This document shows, piece by piece, positions 1 through 8,636 of a DNA stretch of 64,000 nt. Source of the DNA: Erythrobacter sp. GTDB lineage: Bacteria; Pseudomonadota; Alphaproteobacteria; Sphingomonadales; Sphingomonadaceae. Below the pieces are notes generated by a model that was not told where the DNA came from, did no database searches, and was given only the letters and a program-made list of their open reading frames with translations. The number at the start of each line of letters is the position of its first letter. Position 1 is the first letter of the stretch. The DNA lies in the NCBI GenBank assembly GCA_023653115.1, contig JAMNXO010000001.1:534542-598541 (forward strand). The letters run 5' to 3'. The translations under genes were made by a program, and so were the position numbers.

Positions 1-1510
1 GTGCCAACCGCGCCTCGGTTTCAGCAAGTGCGATACGTTTGGCCGACAGCTTCTCGCCAAGCTCATCGAGCCCGGCGGTCAGGCTTGTGCGCGCGGCAGT
101 GCCCTGATCGCCCACTTCGCTCAGCAAGGAGCCAAAGCGGTCGAGCTGCGTGGCTATCGCTTCGCCATGCGCAACCAGTTTTGCGGTGTCGGCCACCTGC
201 GCCTCGCGCCGCTGGACCAGCGCATCGTCGAGTGCGGCGAGCCGCTGTGCGAGCACTTCGCTGGCCTGCGCCTCGCGGGTGTCGAACGCGGCCTGACGCT
301 GTTCCATCGCCTCGGTAAAGCGCAGGTCGCGCTCGGCAAGGCGGGCTTCGATACGGTCCGCCTCTTCGGTGATCGCGGCAATCCGCGCGCGGGCATCGGC
401 AAGTGCGTTGGCTTCGGCGGCTGCAACCAGCTTGAGGCGGCTTGCGGCTTCGGCTTCGAGCGCATCGACTTCGCCGCGGAGCTGCTGGCGCGCCACCTCG
501 TCGGATTCGCGCAGCCGATCGGCGGCCGCGGCGATATCGTTTTCAAGCTGCCCGGTCTGCGCCCGCAGCGAGTCCATCGCGGCGGCTTCCAGCGCCTCGA
601 TTCGTTCGCGGAAGGCAGCGGCCTGGCCTTGCAGGCTGGTGAAGCGATCCGCCACCAGCGTCTCGATCCGCGCGACCTGTGCCTCAAAGCCGGAAAGCGT
701 CTCGCCCACGGTGACGCTAAGGCCCTGGACCCGCACCTCGCTGGCGCTGCCAAGCTGGCCCAGGCGTTCGAAGCCAGTCGTCAGCTGGTCAAGCTGTTCA
801 TGGGCATTGCGCCCGGCGCCGCCGATCTGGTTGGCAACATCGCGGGCGGCATTGGCGATCACCGGCAGATCATCGCGCAGCCGGTTCATGTTGCCCAGCG
901 CAGTCTCGCTCGCCGATCCGATGGCATCGACCTGCGCGCCATTGGTGGTGATCAGCTGCTGCAAGTCGTTGGCGTGGGTCGAAATCCGTTCTGCGGCGAT
1001 GCGGCCCAGCGCTTCGAGATCGCGCGACTGGGCGGCGAGAAATTCTCGGGCGAGGTTGAGTTCGCGGTTGACCACCTTGAGGCGCGCCTCAAGCTCGGCG
1101 CTTTCGCGGCTGAGCAGGGCGGCGCTGGCAGCGAAGCGGTTGGACTCGGCGCGCGACGAGCGCATCGCCAGCAGCCAGCCAATCCCGAGCAGCGCGATCG
1201 GCACCGACCATTGCACGACCCACCCGCTCCATGCCGAAGGGGGAGCGCCAGCGATAACATCAGCGCTGATCGTCCAGCCGAAGAACCCGGTCCATCCGGC
1301 CATCAACAGCAGCGCAGCAGCCGGAGCAAGCCAGCCGAAGCGTGCAGGCGAGGGGGCGGCCAAGTCCGGCTGCTCCCAGGCTTCCTCCAGCAGCATGGCA
1401 TCATTATCCGAGGCATCGGACTGGCCGTTCTCCTCGGTGATTGCGGTGCCTGCCGCGTCATCCGCGCCGCCCTTGCGCCCCAAAGCGCGCATCTGATGCC
1501 GTCCTGCCAT
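1..1510 (-). CDS. Membrane-anchored coiled-coil protein, C-terminus cut by window edge
   Basis: An open frame runs on the minus strand from ATG at 1510 to the window edge without a stop, giving 503 visible codons. Residues 1-50 are acidic and cytosolic in character. Two hydrophobic segments at about 59-80 and 97-116 look like a membrane hairpin. From about residue 122 onward the protein is almost wholly Ala/Glu/Arg/Leu-rich with heptad-like spacing, which reads as a long coiled coil. I see no Walker motif and no methyl-accepting hairpin signature, so it is not a clear chemoreceptor or SMC ATPase, although such proteins are often labelled that way. It is divergent from the Hpt-like gene at 1582, with 71 bp between them. 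Function unknown; a structural or signalling scaffold is an inference. Confidence 0.72.
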   Translation of the reverse strand, partial: MAGRHQMRALGRKGGADDAAGTAITEENGQSDASDNDAMLLEEAWEQPDLAAPSPARFGWLAPAAALLLMAGWTGFFGWTISADVIAGAPPSAWSGWVVQWSVPIALLGIGWLLAMRSSRAESNRFAASAALLSRESAELEARLKVVNRELNLAREFLAAQSRDLEALGRIAAERISTHANDLQQLITTNGAQVDAIGSASETALGNMNRLRDDLPVIANAARDVANQIGGAGRNAHEQLDQLTTGFERLGQLGSASEVRVQGLSVTVGETLSGFEAQVARIETLVADRFTSLQGQAAAFRERIEALEAAAMDSLRAQTGQLENDIAAAADRLRESDEVARQQLRGEVDALEAEAASRLKLVAAAEANALADARARIAAITEEADRIEARLAERDLRFTEAMEQRQAAFDTREAQASEVLAQRLAALDDALVQRREAQVADTAKLVAHGEAIATQLDRFGSLLSEVGDQGTAARTSLTAGLDELGEKLSAKRIALAETEARLA

Positions 1511-1581
1511 GGCTGGCACCATAACACAGCCGGACTCCGGATAAACCCCGCTTTAACCAAGGGCCTGCTACGCCTACTGCC

Positions 1582-1893
1582 ATGGCTTATGACAACGGTG
1601 CTCTTGATGCGACTCTTGCGGCTGCGGCCGGCGATAACGCCGCGCTTATGCAAGAGCTGCGGGGTGCGTTCCTTGAAAGCGCCGCGCGCCAACTCGATCT
1701 GCTCAAGCGTGCGCGCTGCGATGGCAACTGGAATGTCGCGGCGATGCGGCTGAAGGGGCTAGCGGCCAGTTTTCACGCCGACGAACTGCTTGCGGCTGCT
1801 GAACACGCGCTCAATTCTGCGCCCGGCGAGCCCCATGCGATCCGCGAGATCGAGGCGGTGCTGGCGCGTTTCAACCGCGCAGGCCGGCGATGA
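1582..1893 (+). CDS. Degenerate Hpt-domain protein lacking the phospho-histidine
   Basis: The 103-residue helical protein fits a stand-alone histidine phosphotransfer (Hpt) domain. The core around residues 54-70 reads AMRLKGLAASFHADEL and aligns with the family signature A-H-x-L-K-G-x-A-x-x-x-G. Leu57, Lys58 and Gly59 are kept, but the phospho-acceptor His is Met55 (ATG codon at 1744). His65 sits where the family has Gly and is not a likely substitute. If the alignment is right, the protein cannot relay phosphate at the usual site and may act as a binding or decoy domain. It heads a same-strand group ending in a histidine kinase that also lacks its His. It could instead be an unrelated four-helix protein. 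Confidence 0.6.
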   Translation: MAYDNGALDATLAAAAGDNAALMQELRGAFLESAARQLDLLKRARCDGNWNVAAMRLKGLAASFHADELLAAAEHALNSAPGEPHAIREIEAVLARFNRAGRR

Positions 1894-2002
1894 TCGGGCA
1901 AAGCCCGGCGCGAATTCGGGCAAAGCGGCCTGGCACGGCTTGAACCGCGCGCGCTAAATCGCCAATCCCACTGCATCAGTCCCCTTGGCGAAAGGGCGGA
2001 GG

Positions 2003-3199
2003 ATGCGCACGGCGCTGATTGCGGCCATCAAACGAACTGACAGTGGTGCCTTGCGCGCCGGATTGCCGCTTGCCGGGCGCAGTGTGCTGGCGCGGCAGGT
2101 CGATCTGCTGCGGATGCTCGGGTGCGAGCGTATCCTGTGCCTGTGCGAGAGCGCCGATGCCGAGGTGTTGCGTGCGCAGCAGGCGGTCGAGGCGGCAGGC
2201 GGCACATTTCAGGCCTTGCGCGGTTTTCTCCATCTGCCCGCGCTGGTGCGCGCGGAAGACGAGTTGGTGATCCTGGCTGATGGCTTGCTGCCCGATCCGG
2301 CGCTGGTTCAGCAGATGTTTGCCGACACCCCGGCGAGCAGTCCGCGCTTTGTCGCATCGCTGCCGTCCGATAGCCCGCTGGTGGCGCAGCATCCTGAGGA
2401 TTTCGAGCGGATTGATGCCGCCCGCCATTGGGCCGGGCTGCTGGTGATGCGCGGCGCTTCGGTGCAACATCTCGCCGATTTTCCGCCCGACGCAGATGCG
2501 ATTTCCCTGCTGCTGCGACTGGCCTTGCAGGCCGGAACTCCGTGCCGCGAGGTGTCCGGCGGCTCGCCCGCGGCCGAGGCATGGTTGCTGGCGAGCGACG
2601 AGACCGCTTTGGCGGCGCAAGGACAGGCGCTTATCTTCCGTGCGGCCGGAGCGATGGACTGGCGCAAGCCCTCCGCCGCACTGGCAGGCTTGGCGGCACG
2701 CGCGCTCGCCCCGCGCGGCCTCGCCAATGGCCCGCTGCTGGCGATGCTCGGTGCGGCCGTGTTCGGGCTGGGCGGGATGGCGGCGGCGTCATGGGGCTGG
2801 GCTGCATCCGGGCTGGCATTTGCCGCAATCGGCGCCCTGGCGGCAGCTTTCGTCGGAGCGCTGGGCGCGATCAAACGCGAATTGCTGGGCGAGGGGCTGC
2901 CGCTGGCGCAGTTTGCGCGCCTTCGCCTTGCGGTGGACACGTCTGCGGCTGCGACCTTGCTGCTGGCGTTGTCTCCAGCCGGATCGATTGCGCCGCTGGC
3001 GGCGCTCGGCCCGGTGGCGCTCGGCCTTGCGCGCCTGACCCCGCCTGCCTCACCGCTCGCGATGCTGACCGACCGCGGGCTGCTGCTTGCCCTGCTTGCC
3101 CTTGCCGCCGCATTCGCTCTGTTGTCCCATGCTACGGCGCTGGTTTCGCTCGTTCTGCTCGGTGGATTGCTGCTCCCCCAAGACAAAAATCGGGGCTAA
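2003..3199 (+). CDS. Nucleotidyltransferase-like domain joined to a membrane domain
   Basis: 398 residues from ATG 2003; an upstream in-frame TTG at 1985 is possible but AAAGGG at 1991-1996 favours the ATG. The first ~200 residues resemble a sugar-phosphate nucleotidyltransferase fold: a PLAGRSVLARQ segment near residue 22, and an EDELVILADGLLPDP segment at the place of the metal-binding acidic motif. The last ~190 residues hold four to six hydrophobic helices. The join, with RKP followed by a GLANGPLLAMLG-like stretch, recalls proteins fusing a nucleotidyltransferase to a CDP-alcohol phosphatidyltransferase, but the catalytic D-G-x2-A-R motif is not visible. I regard it as a degenerate or divergent member of that architecture, by inference only. 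It lies 35 bp before the next gene. Confidence 0.55.
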   Translation: MRTALIAAIKRTDSGALRAGLPLAGRSVLARQVDLLRMLGCERILCLCESADAEVLRAQQAVEAAGGTFQALRGFLHLPALVRAEDELVILADGLLPDPALVQQMFADTPASSPRFVASLPSDSPLVAQHPEDFERIDAARHWAGLLVMRGASVQHLADFPPDADAISLLLRLALQAGTPCREVSGGSPAAEAWLLASDETALAAQGQALIFRAAGAMDWRKPSAALAGLAARALAPRGLANGPLLAMLGAAVFGLGGMAAASWGWAASGLAFAAIGALAAAFVGALGAIKRELLGEGLPLAQFARLRLAVDTSAAATLLLALSPAGSIAPLAALGPVALGLARLTPPASPLAMLTDRGLLLALLALAAAFALLSHATALVSLVLLGGLLLPQDKNRG

Positions 3200-3234
3200 C
3201 GCGGATTTAACTATGCACGCGTTATGCGGGCAGG

Positions 3235-4155
3235 ATGGGCGAAGACACGATGGACCTGGCTGACGGCGCAATGGTCGAGGCGATCCTGCGGGAGGAACTC
3301 GCGCGCGAGACCCGTGCGTTCGGCACGGTCGTGCCGGTGCTGCGCCATCTGCTCGCCAGCGATGGCCAGCGGTTGGTGAGCGATGCCGTCCTCGCCCGGG
3401 TGCGCGGGATGCTGTCTGACCTTGCCGCGCAGCTGATGGCCGCTGCAGCCGGACGCGATCCGGCGCTGCGTCTGCCTGCCGATATGGACCCGCAGGCGCA
3501 TGATACGCTGGCCGAGGCGCTGGCGGGTGATGCCGCTTTGCTGGCCCATTGCCATGCGCTGGCGGCAGAGAGCCAGCTTGCCGAACGCCTCCACCAGCAC
3601 CGCGCCATCGATCCGGTGCTGAGCCCGCTGCTGCAGGAGCTAATCGCCTCCGATACGCCGGTAATCGCCGAGCTCGCGATGAACACCCTCGCTGCGCAAT
3701 CGCGCTTCATCCAGAGCCAGCGCCGGATGGAGCTGCCCTTGGGCGAGCTGCCTGCCGAACTGTTCCATACGATTACGGCTGCCCATGTGCCTGGGGCCGA
3801 TGCCGCCCGGCGCCTCAACGCCGCCTATGACGAGGCCGTCAGCCGCCTCGGGCTGCTCGCTCGGCTTGTTTCGGCGATGCGGCGCGGGGCGATTGCTGCG
3901 CTTGCGCTCGATCATGCCGGGCCGGCGCTGTTCGCCAGCGCGCTCGCCGTCTTGTCGCGCGCGTCGCGGGAGCAGGCGGTGTTGGCCTCGCAGGAAGGGC
4001 AGGGCGCACGCCTTGCCCTGATGCTGCGCAGCACCGGGTTGGGCTCCGAGGCCATCGCACGGCAGTTCCTGCTGATCGATCCTGCCGCGCGCCCACTCCG
4101 CGATCTCGACGCCATCTCGCCCGAGCGGGCGCGGCTGCTGCTGGGCGCGGGCTGA
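3235..4155 (+). CDS. Conserved all-helical protein, possibly DUF2336-like
   Basis: 306 residues, strongly Ala/Leu-rich and predicted all-helical, without signal peptide or membrane segments. A repeated leucine-rich helix-turn-helix texture in the middle (residues ~110-260) resembles the HEAT-like DUF2336 proteins found beside signalling genes in alphaproteobacteria. That assignment is from general appearance only. Its TGA stop at 4153-4155 is directly followed by the ATG of the histidine-kinase-like gene, so the two are almost certainly translated together and probably act together. No catalytic motif was recognised. Confidence 0.6.
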   Translation: MGEDTMDLADGAMVEAILREELARETRAFGTVVPVLRHLLASDGQRLVSDAVLARVRGMLSDLAAQLMAAAAGRDPALRLPADMDPQAHDTLAEALAGDAALLAHCHALAAESQLAERLHQHRAIDPVLSPLLQELIASDTPVIAELAMNTLAAQSRFIQSQRRMELPLGELPAELFHTITAAHVPGADAARRLNAAYDEAVSRLGLLARLVSAMRRGAIAALALDHAGPALFASALAVLSRASREQAVLASQEGQGARLALMLRSTGLGSEAIARQFLLIDPAARPLRDLDAISPERARLLLGAG

Positions 4156-5574
4156 ATGAACACGATGGACCGCCGCGACACTCTGCTTGGCGCCCGCGGG
4201 CTGACCGACGCGCGCGACTGGCTGCTCAACGCTGACGAGCCGCTGGCCGAGCTGCAGGCGCGCTGCGGTGGACGGGTGCCGGGGCCGCTGGCGATCCCCG
4301 AATTGCTCGATCTCGTCCGGCAGGGCCGCCGCATGGGCCTCCGGATCGCGCGCGAATTTTCCGCCTTTGATGGTGAGGCACTGGTCTCCGGCTTTGCCCG
4401 CATTCACCCGGCTGCGGCAGACGAGGACAGTCGCGTAAGTGGCGGGTGCGAGGTGCTGGTCGAAAACTGGCAGCGCAGCATCCCGCCAGCACCTGACAGC
4501 CGCGCCTTTGCCGAACGGCTCGACGCGATTGACCGCGCCACCGCCGAAGTCAGCGCAAGGCTCGATGCCCGCCAGCGGGTGCAGGTGCTGAGTGCGCTTG
4601 CGCCTGACGCGATGTCGCTCCAGCAGGCGAGCTACGCCTCACCGGGGCAGGTGTGGAGCGATATGGTGAGCTTGCAGGGTATTGCCCACCACCAGCCGCT
4701 GCACTGGCGCCTGCTCGACGGGGCGGCCTGTCGCCTCGCCGGATCGCAGCGTCACTGGCGGGTGCGGCTGATCCCGCTCGGCGCCGATCCGCAGGCACCT
4801 GCGGGGTTTGAGCTGCTGCTGATTGCCGACGAGCCGCTGACTGCTGACGTGGCAGGCGCGGGTATCGGCGATAGCGAAGAGGCCACGCCCACCCGTCTGA
4901 TCGGCAGCGCGCTCACCCCGGTGCTGCGCCAGCCGGTGGCGCGCATCATCGCCAATGCTGAGACGATCCGCGCGCGCCTCGCCGGGCCCTTGCGCGACGA
5001 ATATAGTGATTATGCCGGCACCATCGCCAGCGCCGGACAGCACCTTGCCGCCATGCTCGATGATCTGGCGGATCTCGAAGTGGTCGAAACCCCCGGCTTT
5101 GCCACCGCTCACGAGCCGGTTGATCTGGCCGATGCCGCTCGCCGTGCGGCGGGCATCCTTGGCGTGCGCGCGCAGAACCGCGACATCCGCCTGATCGTCA
5201 ACGGCGAGCACGGCACGGTGGTGGCAATAGCCGAGTTCCGGCGGGTGCTGCAGATCCTGATCAACCTGATCGGCAATGCCATCGCCTATTCGCCCGGCGG
5301 CAGCACGGTCACCATTGCTGCCGAAACCGCCAGCACGGGCGAAGTCGCGGTCAGTGTCGCCGATGTAGGCCCCGGTGTCACGCCGGAACAGGCCCTGCGC
5401 ATCTTCGAGAAGTTCGAACGCCTGGGCCGCGACAGCGACGGCGGCAAGGACAAGGGTTCGGGCCTCGGTCTCTACATCTCGCGCCGCTTGGCAGAAGCCA
5501 TGCAGGGCAGCCTCAGTGTCGAAGCAGCACCCGGGGGCGGGGCCCTGTTCAGGCTACAATTGCCCGCCGCCTGA
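4156..5574 (+). CDS. Histidine-kinase-like protein with intact ATPase but no phospho-His
   Basis: 472 residues, no membrane segment. Residues ~110-240 form a variable sensor-like region, ~245-310 a dimerisation helix pair, ~330-470 an HATPase_c domain. The ATP site looks complete: N box IGNAIAYSP, G1 box DVGPGV, F box IFEKFERLG, G2 box GSGLGLYISRR. The H box reads TPVLRQPVARII around residues 254-265. Aligned on the RxP and II positions with the usual SHELRTPLNAII, Pro255 (CCG at 4918) occupies the His position. Autophosphorylation there is impossible, so this is a candidate pseudokinase that could still bind ATP and dimerise. It starts immediately after the preceding stop codon. A hybrid or ChpT-like role with a different partner is possible but ChpT retains its His. 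Confidence 0.75.
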   Translation: MNTMDRRDTLLGARGLTDARDWLLNADEPLAELQARCGGRVPGPLAIPELLDLVRQGRRMGLRIAREFSAFDGEALVSGFARIHPAAADEDSRVSGGCEVLVENWQRSIPPAPDSRAFAERLDAIDRATAEVSARLDARQRVQVLSALAPDAMSLQQASYASPGQVWSDMVSLQGIAHHQPLHWRLLDGAACRLAGSQRHWRVRLIPLGADPQAPAGFELLLIADEPLTADVAGAGIGDSEEATPTRLIGSALTPVLRQPVARIIANAETIRARLAGPLRDEYSDYAGTIASAGQHLAAMLDDLADLEVVETPGFATAHEPVDLADAARRAAGILGVRAQNRDIRLIVNGEHGTVVAIAEFRRVLQILINLIGNAIAYSPGGSTVTIAAETASTGEVAVSVADVGPGVTPEQALRIFEKFERLGRDSDGGKDKGSGLGLYISRRLAEAMQGSLSVEAAPGGGALFRLQLPAA

Positions 5575-5582
5575 TTTTCGGA

Positions 5583-5777
5583 TCAACGGCGGCGACGCCA
5601 CTCGGCGATCAACAGCAATACTGCCCCCAGCATCGCGGTAAGCGCGCCGTAGAGCACCCATTGGCTCTGCGCGATCATGAAGCTGTTGGCCGGCCAGTTG
5701 AGCAGGCCGAGCCCCTGCAAGGTCCAGATCAAACCCATCAGGCACAGGAACGCGCCTGCCCCTCTGAGCATGACCAT
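5583..5777 (-). CDS. Small two-helix membrane protein downstream of gltA
   Basis: 64 residues with two hydrophobic segments (about 3-25 and 40-58) and a basic C-terminus ending in four Arg. Its ATG at 5777 is 18 bp after the citrate synthase stop on the same strand, so it is probably on the gltA transcript. It converges with the kinase-like gene, leaving 8 bp. Family not recognised; the coding call rests on the clean membrane topology and spacing. Confidence 0.55.
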   Translation of the reverse strand: MVMLRGAGAFLCLMGLIWTLQGLGLLNWPANSFMIAQSQWVLYGALTAMLGAVLLLIAEWRRRR

Positions 5778-5795
5778 GGGCCTTGCTGCCCCGGC

Positions 5796-7082
5796 TTAGC
5801 GCTGGGTGAGGGGGATGTAATCCCGCTCGGTCGGGCCGGTGTAGAGCTGGCGCGGACGGCCGATCTTCTGGCCGGGATCGCTGATCATTTCGTTCCACTG
5901 TGCCACCCACCCGACAGTGCGGGCGAGCGCGAACAGCGCGGTGAACATGGTCGTCGGGAAGCCGATCGCCGAAAGGATGATGCCCGAGTAGAAATCGACG
6001 TTCGGGAACAGCTTCTTCTCGATGAAGTAGGGATCGCTGAGCGCGATCTCCTCGAGCCGCAGCGCGGTTTCGAACAGCGGATCGGTGACCTTGAGCGAGT
6101 CGAATACCTCGCGCACGGTCTGCTGCATCACCGTCGCCCGCGGATCGTAGTTCTTGTAGACGCGGTGGCCGAAGCCCATCAGGCGGAACGGATCGTTCTT
6201 GTCCTTGGCGCGCTCGATATAGTGCGGAATCTTGTCGGGCGTGCCGATTTCGCGGAGCATATTTAGCGCCGCTTCGTTCGCGCCGCCATGCGCCGGGCCC
6301 CACAGGCAGGCGATGCCAGCCGCGATGCAGGCAAACGGGTTCGCGCCAGAGGAACCGGCGAGCCGCACGGTCGAGGTCGAGGCGTTCTGTTCGTGATCGG
6401 CGTGGAGGATGAAAATCCGGTCCAGCGCGCGTTCCACCACAGGGTTCACCACATAGGGCTCTGCCGGCACGCCGAAGGTCATGCGCAGGAAGTTGCCAGT
6501 GTAGCTCAGCGAGTTGTCGGGATAGACGAAGGGCTGGCCGACCGAATACTTGTAGGCCATCGCCGCGATCGTCGGCATCTTGGCGATCAGGCGGTGCGAG
6601 CTGATCGTGCGGTGCGTGGGATCGGAGATGTCGGTGCTGTCGTGATAGAACGCCGACAGCGCGCCGACGACGCCGCACATGATCGCCATCGGGTGCGCAT
6701 CGCGGCGGAACCCGCGGTAGAAGGTCATCAGCTGCTCGTGCAGCATGGTGTGACGGGTGATGGTGTAGCTGAAGTCGTCGAGCTCGTCCTTGCTCGGCAG
6801 TTCGCCGTTGAGCAGCAGGTAGCTGACTTCCATGAAGCTCGAATGCTCGGCCAGCTGGCCGATCGGATAGCCGCGGTGCAGCAGCACGCCTTCATCGCCG
6901 TCGATGTAAGTCAGCGCACTTTCGCAGCTGGCAGTCGAGGTGAAACCGGGGTCAAACGTGAAGGCACCCGTCTGCGCATAAAGCTTGCGGATGTCGATCA
7001 CGTCGGGGCCGGTGCTGCCTTCGAGCACGGAATACTCGAAGGTCTTCCCGCCCAGTTCGAGTTTCGCCTGCTTGTCTGCCAA
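5796..7082 (-). CDS. gltA: Citrate synthase
   Basis: Type II (hexameric) citrate synthase of the TCA cycle, condensing acetyl-CoA with oxaloacetate in the cytosol. With the TTG start at 7082 the protein is 428 residues and the catalytic residues fall at His265 ([11 protein letters not shown]), His306 ([14 protein letters not shown]) and Asp363 (NVDFYSG), within one of the E. coli numbering; an additional HADHEQN motif carries His230. AGGAG lies 7 bp before this TTG, so I prefer it to the in-frame TTG at 7100. The gene is 39 bp downstream of gltX on the same strand and is followed closely by a small membrane protein gene. Confidence 0.97.
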   Translation of the reverse strand: MADKQAKLELGGKTFEYSVLEGSTGPDVIDIRKLYAQTGAFTFDPGFTSTASCESALTYIDGDEGVLLHRGYPIGQLAEHSSFMEVSYLLLNGELPSKDELDDFSYTITRHTMLHEQLMTFYRGFRRDAHPMAIMCGVVGALSAFYHDSTDISDPTHRTISSHRLIAKMPTIAAMAYKYSVGQPFVYPDNSLSYTGNFLRMTFGVPAEPYVVNPVVERALDRIFILHADHEQNASTSTVRLAGSSGANPFACIAAGIACLWGPAHGGANEAALNMLREIGTPDKIPHYIERAKDKNDPFRLMGFGHRVYKNYDPRATVMQQTVREVFDSLKVTDPLFETALRLEEIALSDPYFIEKKLFPNVDFYSGIILSAIGFPTTMFTALFALARTVGWVAQWNEMISDPGQKIGRPRQLYTGPTERDYIPLTQR

Positions 7083-7121
7083 GGTATGTCTCCTGTCCAA
7101 TTACCCTGCCTGATCCGGCTC

Positions 7122-8558
7122 TCACGCAGCTTGCGCGTCGAGCCGGGCCAGAGCTTCTTCCCGTCCCAGAAGGACCAGAACATCGAAAATACCGGGTGAT
7201 GTCGTCGTCCCGGTCAGCGCCGCGCGCATTGGCTGCGCCAGCTTGCCGAGGCCCAATCCCTGCTCCTCCGCAAGCGCCTTCGTAGTGGCTTCGAGCGCTT
7301 CGCTTGTCCAGTCGTTTTGCGCTGCCAGTTGGTCGCAAATCTTTCGCAAAAGCGTGCGGGCGTCGCCTTCGAGCAATTGGGCAGCCTTCTCCGACATAAC
7401 CAGTGGACGCTTGGCAAACAGGAAGGCAGCACCTTCAACAACTTCGTTAAGATTCTTCGCACGAACTTTAAGCACAGGCATGGCGCGCGCGAGCAGTTCA
7501 TCGTCTGCCGTTCCGCCGATCCGCGCCGCCACCAATGCAGCGAGCCGCGCATCCTCGGCTTCGCGGAGGTAATGCCCGTTGAGGTTCTCGAGCTTTTTCA
7601 GATCGAAGCGCGAGGGGCTTTTGCCCACGCCGTCGAGATCGAACAGCTGGACGGCTTCCTCGCGGGTGATTTCCTCGCGGTCGCCGTGGCCCCAGCCCAG
7701 ACGCAGCAGATAGTTGAACAGAGCCTCGGGCAGGATCCCGAATTCGTCGCGATAGGCCTCGACGCCCAGCGCGCCGTGGCGCTTGGACAGCTTGGCCCCG
7801 TCCGAACCGTGGATCAGCGGGATGTGGGCATAGACCGGATCGGGCCAGTTACCCTCGATCGCGTTCATCGCGCGGATGATCGGCAGCTGGCGGAAGGCGT
7901 TGTTCAAGTGATCATCGCCGCGGATTACGTGGGTTACGCCCATATCGTGATCATCGACCACCACTGCGAGCATATAGGTCGGCGTGCCGTCGGCGCGCAG
8001 GATGATGTAGTCGTCGAGCTCCTCGTTCTTCACCGTCACTGCGCCCTGCACGCGGTCTTGGATCGTGGTCTCGCCATCATTCGGGGTCTTGAGGCGGATG
8101 GTGAAGGGCGCGCCTTCGGGAGCTTCAGCCGGGTCGCGGTCGCGCCAGCGTCCGTCATAGCGCAGCGGCTTCTTGTTGGCGCGCTGGTCCTCGCGCATAG
8201 CTTCGAGCTCTTCGGGGGTGGCAAAGCACTTGTAGGCGTGCCCGGCTTCGAGCAATTGCCAAGCGACGGCGGCATGGCGTTCGGCCTGGTCGGACTGGAA
8301 CAGCGGCGGGGCGTCATAGTCGAGCCCCATCCAGTCGAGCCCCTCGATGATTGCGTCGATCGCCTCCTGGGTGGAGCGCTTGCGATCGGTGTCTTCGATG
8401 CGCAGCAGCGTGCGGCCGCCGTGGTGGCGGGCATAGAGCCAGTTGAACAGCGCGGTGCGCGCGCCGCCGATATGCAGGAAGCCGGTGGGCGAGGGGGCGA
8501 AGCGGGTGACCACCTCGCTGTTGGCCTGATCCGCGGTGCCGCTGGATTCGCTTGCCAT
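7122..8558 (-). CDS. gltX: Glutamyl-tRNA synthetase
   Basis: 478-residue class I aminoacyl-tRNA synthetase charging tRNA-Glu (and possibly mischarging tRNA-Gln, as is common in alphaproteobacteria that use GatCAB). The HIGH motif is HIGG at 29-32 within [20 protein letters not shown], and the KMSKS motif is KLSKR at 256-260. The C-terminal anticodon-binding helical domain is complete. Length is normal. It starts at ATG 8558, divergent from comEC with 78 bp between, and precedes gltA by 39 bp. Confidence 0.97.
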   Translation of the reverse strand: MASESSGTADQANSEVVTRFAPSPTGFLHIGGARTALFNWLYARHHGGRTLLRIEDTDRKRSTQEAIDAIIEGLDWMGLDYDAPPLFQSDQAERHAAVAWQLLEAGHAYKCFATPEELEAMREDQRANKKPLRYDGRWRDRDPAEAPEGAPFTIRLKTPNDGETTIQDRVQGAVTVKNEELDDYIILRADGTPTYMLAVVVDDHDMGVTHVIRGDDHLNNAFRQLPIIRAMNAIEGNWPDPVYAHIPLIHGSDGAKLSKRHGALGVEAYRDEFGILPEALFNYLLRLGWGHGDREEITREEAVQLFDLDGVGKSPSRFDLKKLENLNGHYLREAEDARLAALVAARIGGTADDELLARAMPVLKVRAKNLNEVVEGAAFLFAKRPLVMSEKAAQLLEGDARTLLRKICDQLAAQNDWTSEALEATTKALAEEQGLGLGKLAQPMRAALTGTTTSPGIFDVLVLLGREEALARLDAQAA

Positions 8559-8636
8559 GGACTGTCAATTCCTGTTCACTTTGAGCGGCTTGGGCGTTGG
8601 CTCTTTGTGGAGCCCGGCCAGCCGGGGGGCGAGCCG

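Noticed and set aside
154..1753. Several plus-strand and minus-strand open frames over the first 1.7 kb, up to 528 residues
   Set aside because: They are out-of-frame shadows of the minus-strand coiled-coil gene, which runs off the window without a stop; their compositions are Arg/Ser/Pro-rich with no family features.
7317..8636. A long N-terminal extension of the ComEC frame, antisense to gltX
   Set aside because: The extension has no homology and lies over a certain gltX gene; ATG 8637 has a good ribosome site.
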